From NCBI GenBank assembly GCA_944324465.1, contig CALUWI010000011.1:39755-103754 (forward strand): a DNA stretch of 64,000 nt. The letters run 5' to 3'. The notes under the pieces are model-generated. The model was not told where the DNA came from, did no database searches, and saw nothing but the letters and a program-made list of their open reading frames with translations. The position numbers and the translations under genes are program-made. This stretch comes from an uncultured Mucispirillum sp. GTDB lineage: Bacteria; Chrysiogenota; Deferribacteres; Deferribacterales; Mucispirillaceae. This document shows positions 28,931 through 37,709 of this stretch, piece after piece. Each line of letters opens with the position of its first letter. Position 1 is the stretch's first letter.

Positions 28931-29487
28931 TGACAAAAGATAAAAATAAGCCGCCATATTTAAAGCGTATATTTGCAGGTAAAAATATATATATATTTGC
29001 TATGGTGGCTCTTGCCTTTGCATTTTTAAATATATACAGGCTTAATAACCCATTAGAAGTAGGCTCTACAGCCCCAGAGCTGGTATTAACCGCATCTAAT
29101 GGGGAAAGTTTTACAATGAATGAAATATTAAACCCTAAAGTAGTTATTTTTTATAAAAAACATACTTATTTTTCTAACTATATAATAAATACCACTTATA
29201 AACGAGCACTGCCTGCTTTTAAGATATTACAGGATAAAGGGCTTGCTCAGGTTATAGTGATTGCTCAAGGTTATGATAATATTGAAGAATTGAATAATCT
29301 TTTTGGGGAAGATGATTATTCAAATTATAAAGATATAATATTTGCTACAGATACTAAAGCAGCAGGTAAAAAATATGGGATAAGAAGCTGGCCTCATTTG
29401 TATGTAATAAGTTCTGATAACAGAGTGATTTATGAAACAAAAATAGGCAGTGCTGATAAAGTACAGCAGATATTATGGAGGGATTAA
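28930..29487 (+). CDS. Membrane-anchored thioredoxin-fold (TlpA/AhpC-like) protein without cysteines
   Basis: A 185-residue protein with one N-terminal TM segment (about residues 18-36) and an extracytoplasmic thioredoxin-like domain: VGSTAPELVLTASNGESFTMNEI, VVIFYKKHTYFSNYII and the cis-proline loop GIRSWPHLYVIS. In TlpA/ResA proteins a CxxC stands after the first strand; here that position reads KKHTYF, and the whole protein has no cysteine. It cannot be a thiol oxidoreductase itself. It is coupled to valS and trxB by TAATG overlaps on both sides. It might be a binding or scaffold protein. Family assignment is by motif pattern only. Confidence 0.75.
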   Translation: MTKDKNKPPYLKRIFAGKNIYIFAMVALAFAFLNIYRLNNPLEVGSTAPELVLTASNGESFTMNEILNPKVVIFYKKHTYFSNYIINTTYKRALPAFKILQDKGLAQVIVIAQGYDNIEELNNLFGEDDYSNYKDIIFATDTKAAGKKYGIRSWPHLYVISSDNRVIYETKIGSADKVQQILWRD

Positions 29488-30443
29488 TGGAAAACTTTTT
29501 TAACAAAGATTTAAAGGAAAGCTATGATGTTATTATTTTAGGTGCAGGCCCTGCAGGATGTTCTGCTGGAATGTATGCAGCAAGAGATGCTCTTTCTGTG
29601 CTTATTTTAGAAAAAAACTTCCCCGGTGGTAATATGGCTATCACTGAGCATATAGAAAATTATCCTGGCTTTACTGAGCCTGTATTAGGTCATGAAATTA
29701 CAGATAAATTTGTGAAACATGCACAAAAATTTGGTGCAGTAATCAGACAGGGTAACTGCATAGAAGTAAAAAATGAAGGTGTATGGAAAACTGTTATACT
29801 TGAAGACGGCAGGCAGATAAAATGTAAAGCATTGATTATTGCAACAGGCTCTAAACCTAAAAAAACTGGTGCGAAAAATGAAATAAACTTTATAGGCAGA
29901 GGTATTTCTTTCTGTGCTACATGTGACGGCGGCTTTTTCAGAAATAAAGAAGTTATTGTTATTGGCGGCGGTGATTCTGCCCTTGAAGAAGGAATGTATC
30001 TTACAAAATTTGCTTCTAAAGTAACAATAGTCCATAGAAGAAATGAATTTAGAGCAGCAAAAATCATTCAAAACAGAGCAAAAGAAAATGAGAAAATTCA
30101 TTTTATGACTCCTTATGTAGTAGAAGAAGTGCTTGGAGAAAATGTAGTATCTGGTGTTAAATTAAAAAATACACAGACAGATGAAATTATAGAATATAAA
30201 TGTGACGGTATTTTTGAATTTATTGGCTGGGATGCAAATACAGATATTTTTACTAACCTTTTAGAACTTACAAATGGCGGTTTTATTAATGCATCAGAAG
30301 ATACTGCCACAAATATACCAGGTATTTTTGCAGCTGGTGATGTTCGTAAAAAAGGACTTATGCAGGTTGTAACTGCTGCTTCTGACGGTGCAGTAGCTGC
30401 AAAAATGGCAGAAAAATATATTAATGAAGAGTTAAAACATTAG
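29487..30443 (+). CDS. trxB: Thioredoxin reductase (NADPH)
   Basis: A 318-residue flavoprotein with the FAD dinucleotide motif GAGPAG (residues 19-24), the redox pair CATC (Cys143 and Cys146), the NADPH motif GGGDSALEEGMYL followed by HRRNEFRA, and the C-terminal FAD segment GIFAAGDVRKKGLMQVVTAASDG. GGAGGGA lies before the ATG at 29487, whose A is also the last base of the upstream TAA. This makes translation coupled to the cysteine-free thioredoxin-fold gene. No trx gene is adjacent. An in-frame ATG at 29475 is weaker. Confidence 0.95.
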   Translation: MENFFNKDLKESYDVIILGAGPAGCSAGMYAARDALSVLILEKNFPGGNMAITEHIENYPGFTEPVLGHEITDKFVKHAQKFGAVIRQGNCIEVKNEGVWKTVILEDGRQIKCKALIIATGSKPKKTGAKNEINFIGRGISFCATCDGGFFRNKEVIVIGGGDSALEEGMYLTKFASKVTIVHRRNEFRAAKIIQNRAKENEKIHFMTPYVVEEVLGENVVSGVKLKNTQTDEIIEYKCDGIFEFIGWDANTDIFTNLLELTNGGFINASEDTATNIPGIFAAGDVRKKGLMQVVTAASDGAVAAKMAEKYINEELKH

Positions 30444-30444
30444 T

Positions 30445-31260
30445 ATGCTTTATGTTATAGGCACACCTATTGGCAACCTTTCAGATTTATCTAAACGGGC
30501 AGTGGAAACTCTTTCTGCTGTTGATATTGTATTTGCAGAAGATACACGAACTGCCCTTAGCCTTTTAAACAGTCAGGGAATAAAAAAGCCCTGCAAATCT
30601 TATTATAAAGATAATGAAAAAACAGCCAGTGAAAGTGTTATAGAATGTCTTTTAAATGGTGATAAAGTAGCATTAATCAGCGAAGCTGGTATGCCATGTG
30701 TTTCTGACCCTGGTGCTTATGTTATTAAAGAAGTTATTGAAAAAGGTCTACCTTTTGAAATTATTCAAGGCCCTACTGCTTTAATTCATGGATTAATTGC
30801 ATCAGGTTTTGCAGGCAGCAGCTTTTATTTCCATGGTTTTTTACCACATAAAGAAAGAGATAAAATAAAAGAAGTTCAAAATCTGCTGCATATAAAAGCA
30901 CCGATAATTTTTTATGAATCGCCTTACAGAGTAAAAGAAACTTTAAATATACTGCTTGATTACTTCCCTGCCCCAATATCTGTAACAAGGGAAGCTACAA
31001 AAGTATATGAAGAAACTGTATTTATATATTCTAAAGAAGATATTGAAAATATAACGATTAAAGGCGAATTTGTTATTACAGTTAATAATAAAACAGAAGA
31101 AGTACAGGAAGAAAATAACAGCATATCTTTAAACTATGAACAGGTAATAAAAGAATTATTAAATGATAATGTTTCATCTAAAGATATATTAAAAATGATG
31201 AAAGCATTAGGTATGAAAAGAAACGAAGCCTATAATTTAATTAATAAATTACAGGCTTGA
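30445..31260 (+). CDS. rsmI: 16S rRNA 2'-O-methyltransferase RsmI
   Basis: A 271-residue tetrapyrrole-methylase-fold enzyme that methylates the ribose of C1402 in 16S rRNA. It has VIGTPIGNLSDLSKRAVETL, FAEDTRTALSLL, LISEAGMPCVSDPGA, the substrate loop GFAGSSFYFHGFLPHK and YESPYRVKETL. The C-terminal helical part (LNDNVSSKDILKMMKALGM) is normal. It starts one base after the trxB stop, so the two are cotranscribed. Confidence 0.95.
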   Translation: MLYVIGTPIGNLSDLSKRAVETLSAVDIVFAEDTRTALSLLNSQGIKKPCKSYYKDNEKTASESVIECLLNGDKVALISEAGMPCVSDPGAYVIKEVIEKGLPFEIIQGPTALIHGLIASGFAGSSFYFHGFLPHKERDKIKEVQNLLHIKAPIIFYESPYRVKETLNILLDYFPAPISVTREATKVYEETVFIYSKEDIENITIKGEFVITVNNKTEEVQEENNSISLNYEQVIKELLNDNVSSKDILKMMKALGMKRNEAYNLINKLQA

Positions 31261-31364
31261 ATATAAGTTTATATAAAAACATATACTATTTTTATAAGTA
31301 TTATTCTCTGCAGTATTTATATTATAATGTATATAAATATACAGTAAAATATCCTTTTATAATC

Positions 31365-31877
31365 TTAAACTAAATGATAGCTTGTAATAATACCGTATAT
31401 TAAAAGAGCCACTATTAATGTCATTACAAAAGCATATATTACATACTTTCTTTTTAATGATGCTGGAGTAATTATATCAAAAGCCTTTCTTTCATCTTCT
31501 GTAATCTTTTCAGAAACAAGGTTAACTAGTTCAGAAAAACCATCAGATAATGATGATACCATAACAGAATGAGTGCCGTCATGTATAATAAGCACATATC
31601 TTCCCATAGCAGAAAGTGCATATCCATAGCTAATATCTTTAATATTAAGCTCTGTTTTTTTCAGCAGACTGCGGACTATTATTTTATCATCAGTAATAGT
31701 AAGGCTTTTTACAAGTGATGATATAAGCATAAAAAATGATATAACAACCATTGCAGAAAGCAAAATCACATTAAGCTGTGTCTGCCTGTTTTCTGTATTT
31801 AAAGCAAATACAATAAGCAGTAAAAAAATAATAATATGCAGTGCAATAAATGTTTTGTTTGTTTTAAAATTTTTCAA
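31365..31877 (-). CDS. Integral membrane protein with bacterial PH-like domain
   Basis: A 170-residue protein with two N-terminal TM segments (about residues 11-29 and 37-55), a middle beta-rich part (SLTITDDKIIVRSLLKKTELNIKDI, then YVLIIHDGTHSVMVSSL) like bacterial PH domains of the YdbS/PH-2 type, and a third TM segment at the C-terminus. No catalytic motif is visible. It overlaps the end of the TPR lipoprotein gene by 14 bases, so it is its likely partner. Function unknown. Confidence 0.65.
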   Translation of the reverse strand: MKNFKTNKTFIALHIIIFLLLIVFALNTENRQTQLNVILLSAMVVISFFMLISSLVKSLTITDDKIIVRSLLKKTELNIKDISYGYALSAMGRYVLIIHDGTHSVMVSSLSDGFSELVNLVSEKITEDERKAFDIITPASLKRKYVIYAFVMTLIVALLIYGIITSYHLV

Positions 31878-34617
31878 AATTAACCTCTATAAACATTTTA
31901 TCAAATAAATATGGGTCTTGAGATAAAAGACGCCTTACAATGCTGTCAAAAGTGCTTACATTTTTTGTATATAAGTTCATCATAGCTGTAACTATATCAT
32001 ATTTATAATCTGCACCATAAGTATCATTATACAGTTTTAAATAATTATTTAACCTTGTTTCATTAAAATTTACAAGGAAATATAAAAGCATATAAAAAAA
32101 TGATGTCTGGTCATTATAACCCATTCTGTCTAGCGAGCCATAAGATGCTTCTGCGTTCACAAAATCTCTAATCCATGTAAAATAATATAATGACACTTTA
32201 TAAAGCTCAGAATATCTAAAATCCATATCAGATAATGTCTGCAAATATTTCAATCCAGCCTGTTTATCCTGCCTGTATACAGAAACATATACCATATCTT
32301 TTAAATAAACTTTATCACGGGCAAATCTTTTATTAAACATAACAGCTTCTGCTGCTCCACGCTGCAGCATTGCAAACTTATAAGCAAGAGTATAATATCT
32401 GTCAGCATCATCAATATCTTTAAACTGGTCTATCGGTGTATGCCTTAAAGCAAGCAGATTTCTCACCCTTGATACTCTGAATATTGGCGAATCTTTAAGT
32501 TCATTTAATTTTTCTATATCATAATCATCAAAATAATCCATTAATAAAGCACATGATACAGTAAAGCCATTATCATTTGATTTATATATACTTTCTGCTT
32601 CATTTCTTCTTGACGGTCTGTCGCTTGAAAGCACTGATAAATATAAAAGCATAATATCTTCATCTGCCGGTGTTTCAAGTTCACCTATTTTTTTAGATGC
32701 ATAAAGTGTAGCCTGGTCAAAATTCACTTTAGCATCAGGGTAATTACCTTTTCTATAATTTAAAAGCCCTGCAATTAAATGAATAAAACCATCATTTTTA
32801 TCTATAACAAATGCTTTATCTATTACCTGTTTAGCTTTATCATTTTCTCCCAGATTAAAATAAGTAAGAGCAAGATTATAAAGCACAATAGTATTATTAG
32901 TTAAATATCCGGCAGCTTTTTCAAACTTCTGTTTTGCACTTTCAAAATTAAAAGCTGCAAAATCATCAATAGCTGCATTATTCATTTTAATGCCTTCCAG
33001 CTTGCTTGTTACACTATCTCTGTCCCTTTCTTTTAATGCACTTCTGCCAGTAATTAAAAACTGAGTAGTTTCATCTGGTTTCATAAATACAGGATAAGCA
33101 AGCATAGAAGCAGCATCTATACTTTTATCATCAAATCTGTATGTAAAACTCATATCATCAAGCACTGGGCGAATATTAAATTCAAATGACGGCGGCCTGA
33201 TAGATATTAATGAGCTGTTTCTGTATTCTTCGCCTAATGCTAAGACAGTTTGAGGCTCTCTTAAGTTCCATGCAATTACAAGTTTATACCAGAAAGTATC
33301 ATACTGCAGTAAATCAAGATTTGCAGCAGAAGATGCAGCTTTAGCAAAATCTCTGTTTTTAATATTTAAAAAAGTATTATATGCAAAATAATCATGACCG
33401 TTTTCAGCACCTGCTGATTGTAAATATGCTGCTGCATCTTTATACCTGCCTTGTTTTAATGCATACACAGTTTTTGCAAGAGATACCCAGCCGTTATTTC
33501 TATTTGTCTGAATATATGGTCTAATTTCGTTTTGAGTTTTATTAAAATAACATACATGTTTTGCATAATAAGAAAGCACTTTATCTGTTTTTAAATCTGC
33601 ATACAGTGATTTAATATATTCACCAGCTTTTGCAGTATCTACATAAACCATAACATTATATTTTAAAAGGCTTAATTCTTCATCACGCGGATATTCTTTT
33701 AATAATAAATCTATTTCATCAATAGCCTTATCGTTTTGAGCAAGAGAAAGATATGCTTTTATTAAGCGTATTCTGTAATCTCTTTCATCATTTCCACTGA
33801 TTAATATACGCAGAGTCTGCGCTTCATCAGAATATTTTTTTAATTTATTAAAAAGCTGTGCCAGCTTGTCATATCCTGTTTCACTTGCTCCATCAGAATA
33901 TAGTGCCTCTTGAGCATTATTATATGAGCTTTCTTTATTTCCAAGAGCAAAATATGCATTTGCAAGGTTATAATGAACAATAAAGTTTCTATTTGGAAGT
34001 GATTCTAATAAATCAATACCGTCTTGATATTCACCTATACTTATTAATAGATTAGCATAGTTTTCTAAAACCATAGGGGAAGATGCATCTTTTTCTAATG
34101 CTTTTTTATAGTAATACATAGCTTTTGCAGTATCATTTACACTTAAAAAAACATTTGCAATACCGCTGTATGCATCAGAAGAATGGTTGGCACTATCTAT
34201 ATAGTTTTCTACATATTTTTCAGCTTCTCTGGCTTTTTCTCCACCCTGCTCTGCTAAAACAGCTATTAAGTTCATCATAGCTTCTGGGAAATCAGGGTCA
34301 GCTTTCACTGCCTCCCTGAAATTTAATTCAGCCATAGGTGTATTATTTAATAAATAGTAGCTTACCCCAATATTATAAAATGCAGTCGCTTTATTTTCTT
34401 TTGAAGCCTTTTCGTATAATTTAATAGCTTCATTAAAGTCTCCTGCTGAAAATTTTTCATTTCCTTCTAAAATATCAGTATTTTCTGACTGAGCAACAGA
34501 ATTAATATTTAAATTAGCAGTAGCATTATCCTGCACAATTGTTCTTTTCTCACTGCAGGCAGAAGCAAAAATTATTATAATAAACAGTAAAAGAAATACT
34601 CTAAATTTTAAAGCCAA
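31864..34617 (-). CDS. Large TPR-repeat lipoprotein
   Basis: A 917-residue lipoprotein (lipobox ASAC, Cys21) filled with tetratricopeptide-like repeats, for example AFYNIGVSYYLLNNTPMAEL, AYSGIANVFLSVNDTAKAM, VLYNLALTYFNLGENDKAKQ and IHLIAGLLNYRKGNYPDAKV. Such repeats form a protein-binding superhelix, here anchored in the outer membrane or inner leaflet. The start is TTG at 34617, with GGAG six bases upstream and the signal sequence at once after it. A strong terminator lies 44 bases upstream, so it needs its own promoter or read-through. The membrane PH-like gene follows by overlap. Function unknown. Confidence 0.8.
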   Translation of the reverse strand: MALKFRVFLLLFIIIIFASACSEKRTIVQDNATANLNINSVAQSENTDILEGNEKFSAGDFNEAIKLYEKASKENKATAFYNIGVSYYLLNNTPMAELNFREAVKADPDFPEAMMNLIAVLAEQGGEKAREAEKYVENYIDSANHSSDAYSGIANVFLSVNDTAKAMYYYKKALEKDASSPMVLENYANLLISIGEYQDGIDLLESLPNRNFIVHYNLANAYFALGNKESSYNNAQEALYSDGASETGYDKLAQLFNKLKKYSDEAQTLRILISGNDERDYRIRLIKAYLSLAQNDKAIDEIDLLLKEYPRDEELSLLKYNVMVYVDTAKAGEYIKSLYADLKTDKVLSYYAKHVCYFNKTQNEIRPYIQTNRNNGWVSLAKTVYALKQGRYKDAAAYLQSAGAENGHDYFAYNTFLNIKNRDFAKAASSAANLDLLQYDTFWYKLVIAWNLREPQTVLALGEEYRNSSLISIRPPSFEFNIRPVLDDMSFTYRFDDKSIDAASMLAYPVFMKPDETTQFLITGRSALKERDRDSVTSKLEGIKMNNAAIDDFAAFNFESAKQKFEKAAGYLTNNTIVLYNLALTYFNLGENDKAKQVIDKAFVIDKNDGFIHLIAGLLNYRKGNYPDAKVNFDQATLYASKKIGELETPADEDIMLLYLSVLSSDRPSRRNEAESIYKSNDNGFTVSCALLMDYFDDYDIEKLNELKDSPIFRVSRVRNLLALRHTPIDQFKDIDDADRYYTLAYKFAMLQRGAAEAVMFNKRFARDKVYLKDMVYVSVYRQDKQAGLKYLQTLSDMDFRYSELYKVSLYYFTWIRDFVNAEASYGSLDRMGYNDQTSFFYMLLYFLVNFNETRLNNYLKLYNDTYGADYKYDIVTAMMNLYTKNVSTFDSIVRRLLSQDPYLFDKMFIEVNFEKF

Positions 34618-34660
34618 AATAAGCTCCTAAATATTTAATAGATTTATGCTGAAAATAAAA

Positions 34661-34710
34661 AAAGCATACTTTATTATGACTATATTTTCGTCATAAATCA
34701 AGTATGCTTT
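34661..34710 (-). terminator. Strong terminator after the zinc-ribbon gene
   Basis: An outer stem AAAGCATACTT/AAGTATGCTTT (11 pairs) encloses an inner TTATGAC/GTCATAA stem. On the minus strand it is followed directly by a T7 run. It separates the NIF3/zinc-ribbon genes from the TPR lipoprotein gene. Confidence 0.85.
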
Positions 34711-34741
34711 ATAAAAAAATTAAATTTATTTTAAATGCAGT

Positions 34742-35473
34742 CTATTTTTTTGCATCATCTGCTGGTTTTGGAGGTATATAATAAAGTATTCTTTGGCAGT
34801 GAGGACAAGTATGTACCTCTAAATCTTTTTTAACTTCAACATAAAGCTGTGGTGGAATATGCATATAACAGCCGTTACAAACTTCATCTTTTACTGATGC
34901 TATACCAATATTATGACGGTGAGCTCTTACTCTGTCATATTTCATAAGTGTACTTTTTTTGATTTTAGAAGCCTGTTCTTCTCTCTGCTGCATAAGGCTT
35001 GCAAGCTCATCATGCATTTCTTTATCTTCATCTGCTTTTGATGTACTTACTTCTTCAAGCTCTTTTTCTAAGCTCTCTTTTAATTCTACCATTTTGCTAA
35101 GCTCTGATTCATATTTAAAATCAAGGTTCATCATTTCTTTGAGCTTAGTTTCATCTTCTGCTACTGATTTTTTAAGAGTATCAAGTTCGCGGATAACAGA
35201 TTCATATTCTTTTGTGTTTTGAACAGAAGAAAGTTTACTTTGAGAATTTAAAAGATTATTTTTTTTCTCATTTAGGTCTGCTTCTAAAGCAAGGTATGTT
35301 TTTTTGTTTTCATCAAGTGCTGCTTTAATACTATCATAACCTGTAATAGCTTTTTCGTATTTTTCCTGCACTGCTTTAATCTGTGATGGAGTATTTTTTA
35401 TAACTCCTTCGATAGATGCGATTTTAGAATCAATTTTTTGAAGTTCAATAAGCTGCTCTAATATTTCTTGCAT
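34742..35473 (-). CDS. Coiled-coil protein with C-terminal C4 zinc ribbon (CT398 type)
   Basis: A 243-residue protein. A long N-terminal coiled coil (about residues 5-180, heptads such as LEADLNEKKNNLLNSQSKLS) is followed by a zinc ribbon with VCNGCYM and TCPHCQR. This matches the widespread 'zinc ribbon domain protein' next to nif3, whose role may be in flagellar export or RNA metabolism (CT398 of Chlamydia binds sigma-54 and FliH). Its ATG overlaps the nif3 stop as TAATG with GGAGGT eight bases before it, so the two are coupled. Confidence 0.85.
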   Translation of the reverse strand: MQEILEQLIELQKIDSKIASIEGVIKNTPSQIKAVQEKYEKAITGYDSIKAALDENKKTYLALEADLNEKKNNLLNSQSKLSSVQNTKEYESVIRELDTLKKSVAEDETKLKEMMNLDFKYESELSKMVELKESLEKELEEVSTSKADEDKEMHDELASLMQQREEQASKIKKSTLMKYDRVRAHRHNIGIASVKDEVCNGCYMHIPPQLYVEVKKDLEVHTCPHCQRILYYIPPKPADDAKK

Positions 35474-36588
35474 TAATTATTACCTCCCCAGCATATTAGT
35501 TGTTGTTCCTGTTTTAATACTTTAACTTCTATATTAAATTGTTTTTTTATAATTTCAGCTAATCTGTTCATATATATTTCTTCTGTAGCCTGATGTGTAG
35601 CATCAATTATACATACACCAGCTTCATAAGCATCAAGAGCATCATGATATTTTAAATCACCAGTTAAAAGAACATTTACCCCTTTATTAAAAGCATCTTT
35701 CCACAAAGACGCCCCAGAGCCTGTACATACTCCAAAACGGGAAAATGGCTTAATATCTTTCATATTGGTAATAATATGTTTTATATTTAATTTCTCTTGA
35801 ATTAATTTAATAAATTCCTGTAATGAATATTCTCTATCTAAAGCTGCAGTTCTTCCAAAACCGTAATCAAACTTATTATGCAGCTCTATAATATCATAAG
35901 CGACTTCTTCATAAGGATGAGCTTCAAGCATAGCAGCAATAACTTTATGAAGATGTTTTTTAAGCACTACTGTTTCAATTTTTACTTCATCTACTATCTG
36001 AGGCTCATTTGCACTGCCTATAAAAGGCTTAGCATCATCATTAGGTGTAAAAAGACCTGCACCTTCTGCAATAAAGCCGCATGAAGAATATTTGCCGTAT
36101 ATAGAGCCTGCTCCATTTGATGTCATAGCATTAAAAACTTCATCTTTATAATCATAAGGCACAAATACTGCCACTTTATATAAAGGCTGGCTGCCCTCAT
36201 AACTTAAAAAACCCTTATCCATTTTTGCATTTAAAAGCTCACATATATAGTCATTTAAACCATCACATGCCATATCTAAATTTGTATGATAGCTTAATAT
36301 ATCAAGACCGCCTTTTATGGCTTTTATTACTTTTCTGTCAACTGGCTTATTTATATTTATGCCTTTACTTTCATGAAAAAAAATGGGGTGATGAGTAATA
36401 AGTAACTCACACCCCTCTTTTATTGCTTTTTCAATTATATCTTCTTTAGCATCAAGACTTAAAGCGATTTTAGATATTTCTTTATCACCTGTATATACTT
36501 GTTTTCCAGAAAAATCCCATTTAGACTGGGCTGAAATATCTGTAAATGAATACTCTAAATAATTAATAATATCGCTAATTTTAATCAT
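35473..36588 (-). CDS. NIF3-like dinuclear metal-centre protein with CutA/PII-like insert
   Basis: A 371-residue protein of the NIF3/YbgI family, also called GTP cyclohydrolase I type 2-like. Metal ligands are in LLITHHPIFFH, SYHTNLD and, at the C-terminus, the DATHQATEE segment. The insertion at about residues 130-240 (YKVAVFVPYDYKDEVFNAM, and HPYEEVAYDI) is the PII/CutA-like domain seen in the long NIF3 proteins of Bacillus type. The true substrate of the family is unsettled. It is the next gene after the CAU tRNA and its terminator. Confidence 0.9.
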   Translation of the reverse strand: MIKISDIINYLEYSFTDISAQSKWDFSGKQVYTGDKEISKIALSLDAKEDIIEKAIKEGCELLITHHPIFFHESKGININKPVDRKVIKAIKGGLDILSYHTNLDMACDGLNDYICELLNAKMDKGFLSYEGSQPLYKVAVFVPYDYKDEVFNAMTSNGAGSIYGKYSSCGFIAEGAGLFTPNDDAKPFIGSANEPQIVDEVKIETVVLKKHLHKVIAAMLEAHPYEEVAYDIIELHNKFDYGFGRTAALDREYSLQEFIKLIQEKLNIKHIITNMKDIKPFSRFGVCTGSGASLWKDAFNKGVNVLLTGDLKYHDALDAYEAGVCIIDATHQATEEIYMNRLAEIIKKQFNIEVKVLKQEQQLICWGGNN

Positions 36589-36638
36589 ATAAAAGCTGCT
36601 TACCTTAACTTGACCTTCTATAAAAAAAGAAAATAAAA

Positions 36639-36658
36639 AGGGGAGTATACACTCCCCT
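36639..36658 (-). terminator. Terminator after the CAU tRNA
   Basis: An eight-base perfect stem AGGGGAGT/ACTCCCCT with an ATAC loop, followed on the minus strand by TTTTTATTTTC. It begins five bases past the tRNA 3' end. Confidence 0.9.
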
Positions 36659-36662
36659 ACAA

Positions 36663-36737
36663 TGGGCCAACTAGGACTTGAACCTAGGACCTACCGGTTA
36701 TGAGCCGGTGGCTCTAACCAAACTGAGCTATTGGCCC
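36663..36737 (-). tRNA. tRNA with CAU anticodon (tRNA-Ile2 favoured, elongator Met possible)
   Basis: Minus-strand cloverleaf: acceptor GGGCCAA/TTGGCCC with discriminator A, D arm GCTCAGTTTGGTTAGAGC, anticodon stem ACCGG/CCGGT with loop CTCATAA, variable AGGTC, and T arm CTAGG-TTCAAGT-CCTAG. CCA is not encoded. It is not an initiator, since it lacks the three G-C pair anticodon stem and the start mismatch. The body, including GGCTCATAACC, resembles Bacillus tRNA-Ile2, in which the C34 is modified to lysidine by TilS. The CAU anticodon alone cannot separate Ile2 from Met. Confidence 0.9.
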
Positions 36738-36755
36738 GTATCCTTAACAGGAAGT

Positions 36756-36786
36756 ATTTTATTCCATATTTTAAAGAATTTGTCAA
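36756..36786 (-). promoter_or_regulatory. Promoter of the CAU tRNA gene
   Basis: On the minus strand a consensus TTGACA at 36786-36781 is followed after 17-19 bases by AATAAA/TAAAAT. The -35 box sits in a T6-A7-GTGC context (upstream end at 36803) that recurs exactly before tRNA-Phe at 63644-63665. Confidence 0.65.
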
Positions 36787-36843
36787 GCACTTTTTTTAAA
36801 AAATTTTTAAAAAATATTTTTTGCATTAAAATACAATCATCTA

Positions 36844-36872
36844 TTGTAAAAATAATTAAAAAATATTATGAT
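36844..36872 (+). promoter_or_regulatory. Candidate promoter of the first TorD-like gene
   Basis: TTGTAA and TATGAT with a 17-base spacer. Transcription would start near 36879, some 20 bases before the start codon. Confidence 0.4.
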
Positions 36873-36901
36873 TGCTTAACTTATTCTATAAGAGGGATTA
36901 T

Positions 36902-37615
36902 ATGTCATTTAATCAAGAATTACAAGAAGATTTAATCAATTCTTCAATTTTACGCAGTGCTTTCTTTAATTATTTCTATAGAGTATTTAATAATATTGCT
37001 GATGAAAGCTTTATAGGTGTTTCTGAAAAATATTCTGTATATTTTAATGATTTAAAAGATTATGTAGAAAGCGATGAATATAATAATGCCTGCAAAATTT
37101 TTGAAGAATATATTAATGATGAAAAAAAAGCAGTAAACATTCATGATTTTCTCCAAAGGCTTAATATTGAATTTACATCATTATTTTTAAGCGGCATGGG
37201 CAATATTCCTGCTTCTGCATCATCTTATCTTTCTAGTGACGGCTTATTAAAAGGCGAAGAATGGGAAAAAGTTGTATCTGTTTATAAAATGCGGGATTTT
37301 CAAATGCCTGATTCTATTAAAGCACCAGAAGATTATATTAGTGTAGAAATGCTTTATATGCAGAAATTAAGTGATTTAATTGGAAAACTGGCAGAAGATG
37401 GAGATATTAATCTGCTTAAATCTACAATAGATGACCAGATAAATTTTTCATCAAACCATATACTTGTATGGATTGATATGTTTGCAGATGCAGTATACAG
37501 CAAATCAGTTACACTTAATTCTAAATTATATGCTTCTGCTGCTGTTATTATGAAATATTATATTAAATACGATATTGAGCTTTTAAAAGAATTTAGAGAA
37601 GAATTAAATAAATAA
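36902..37615 (+). CDS. TorD-family molybdoenzyme chaperone (1 of 3)
   Basis: A 237-residue all-helical cytosolic protein of the TorD/DmsD/NarJ type. These chaperones bind the Tat signal of a molybdoenzyme and help insert the cofactor before export. Family marks are FTSLFLSGMGNIPASASSYLS and, after a loop, EDYISVEMLYMQKL, corresponding to the usual E(x)DHLxxELxFM segment. AGAGGGA precedes the ATG at 36902; an in-frame ATG at 36872 has no site. It converges with the rhodanese gene, and the probable client oxidoreductase gene begins 2 kb downstream. It is paralogous to the gene at 48225: compare SVEMLYMQKL with SIEMLYMQQI. Confidence 0.85.
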   Translation: MSFNQELQEDLINSSILRSAFFNYFYRVFNNIADESFIGVSEKYSVYFNDLKDYVESDEYNNACKIFEEYINDEKKAVNIHDFLQRLNIEFTSLFLSGMGNIPASASSYLSSDGLLKGEEWEKVVSVYKMRDFQMPDSIKAPEDYISVEMLYMQKLSDLIGKLAEDGDINLLKSTIDDQINFSSNHILVWIDMFADAVYSKSVTLNSKLYASAAVIMKYYIKYDIELLKEFREELNK

Positions 37616-37650
37616 TAAAAACATAAAATTATTTTTAGCAGCTGATTATA

Positions 37651-37687
37651 AAAAAAGAGTGTCTGTAAAAAAAAGGCACTCTTTTTT
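37651..37687. terminator. Bidirectional terminator between the TorD-like and rhodanese genes
   Basis: A-tract, GAGTGTC/GGCACTC stem (one G-U pair) with an 11-base A-rich loop, then a T6 run. The A and T flanks make it work in both directions for the two convergent genes. Confidence 0.85.
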
Positions 37688-37709
37688 ATGGGGTACATCA
37701 AATAATTAA

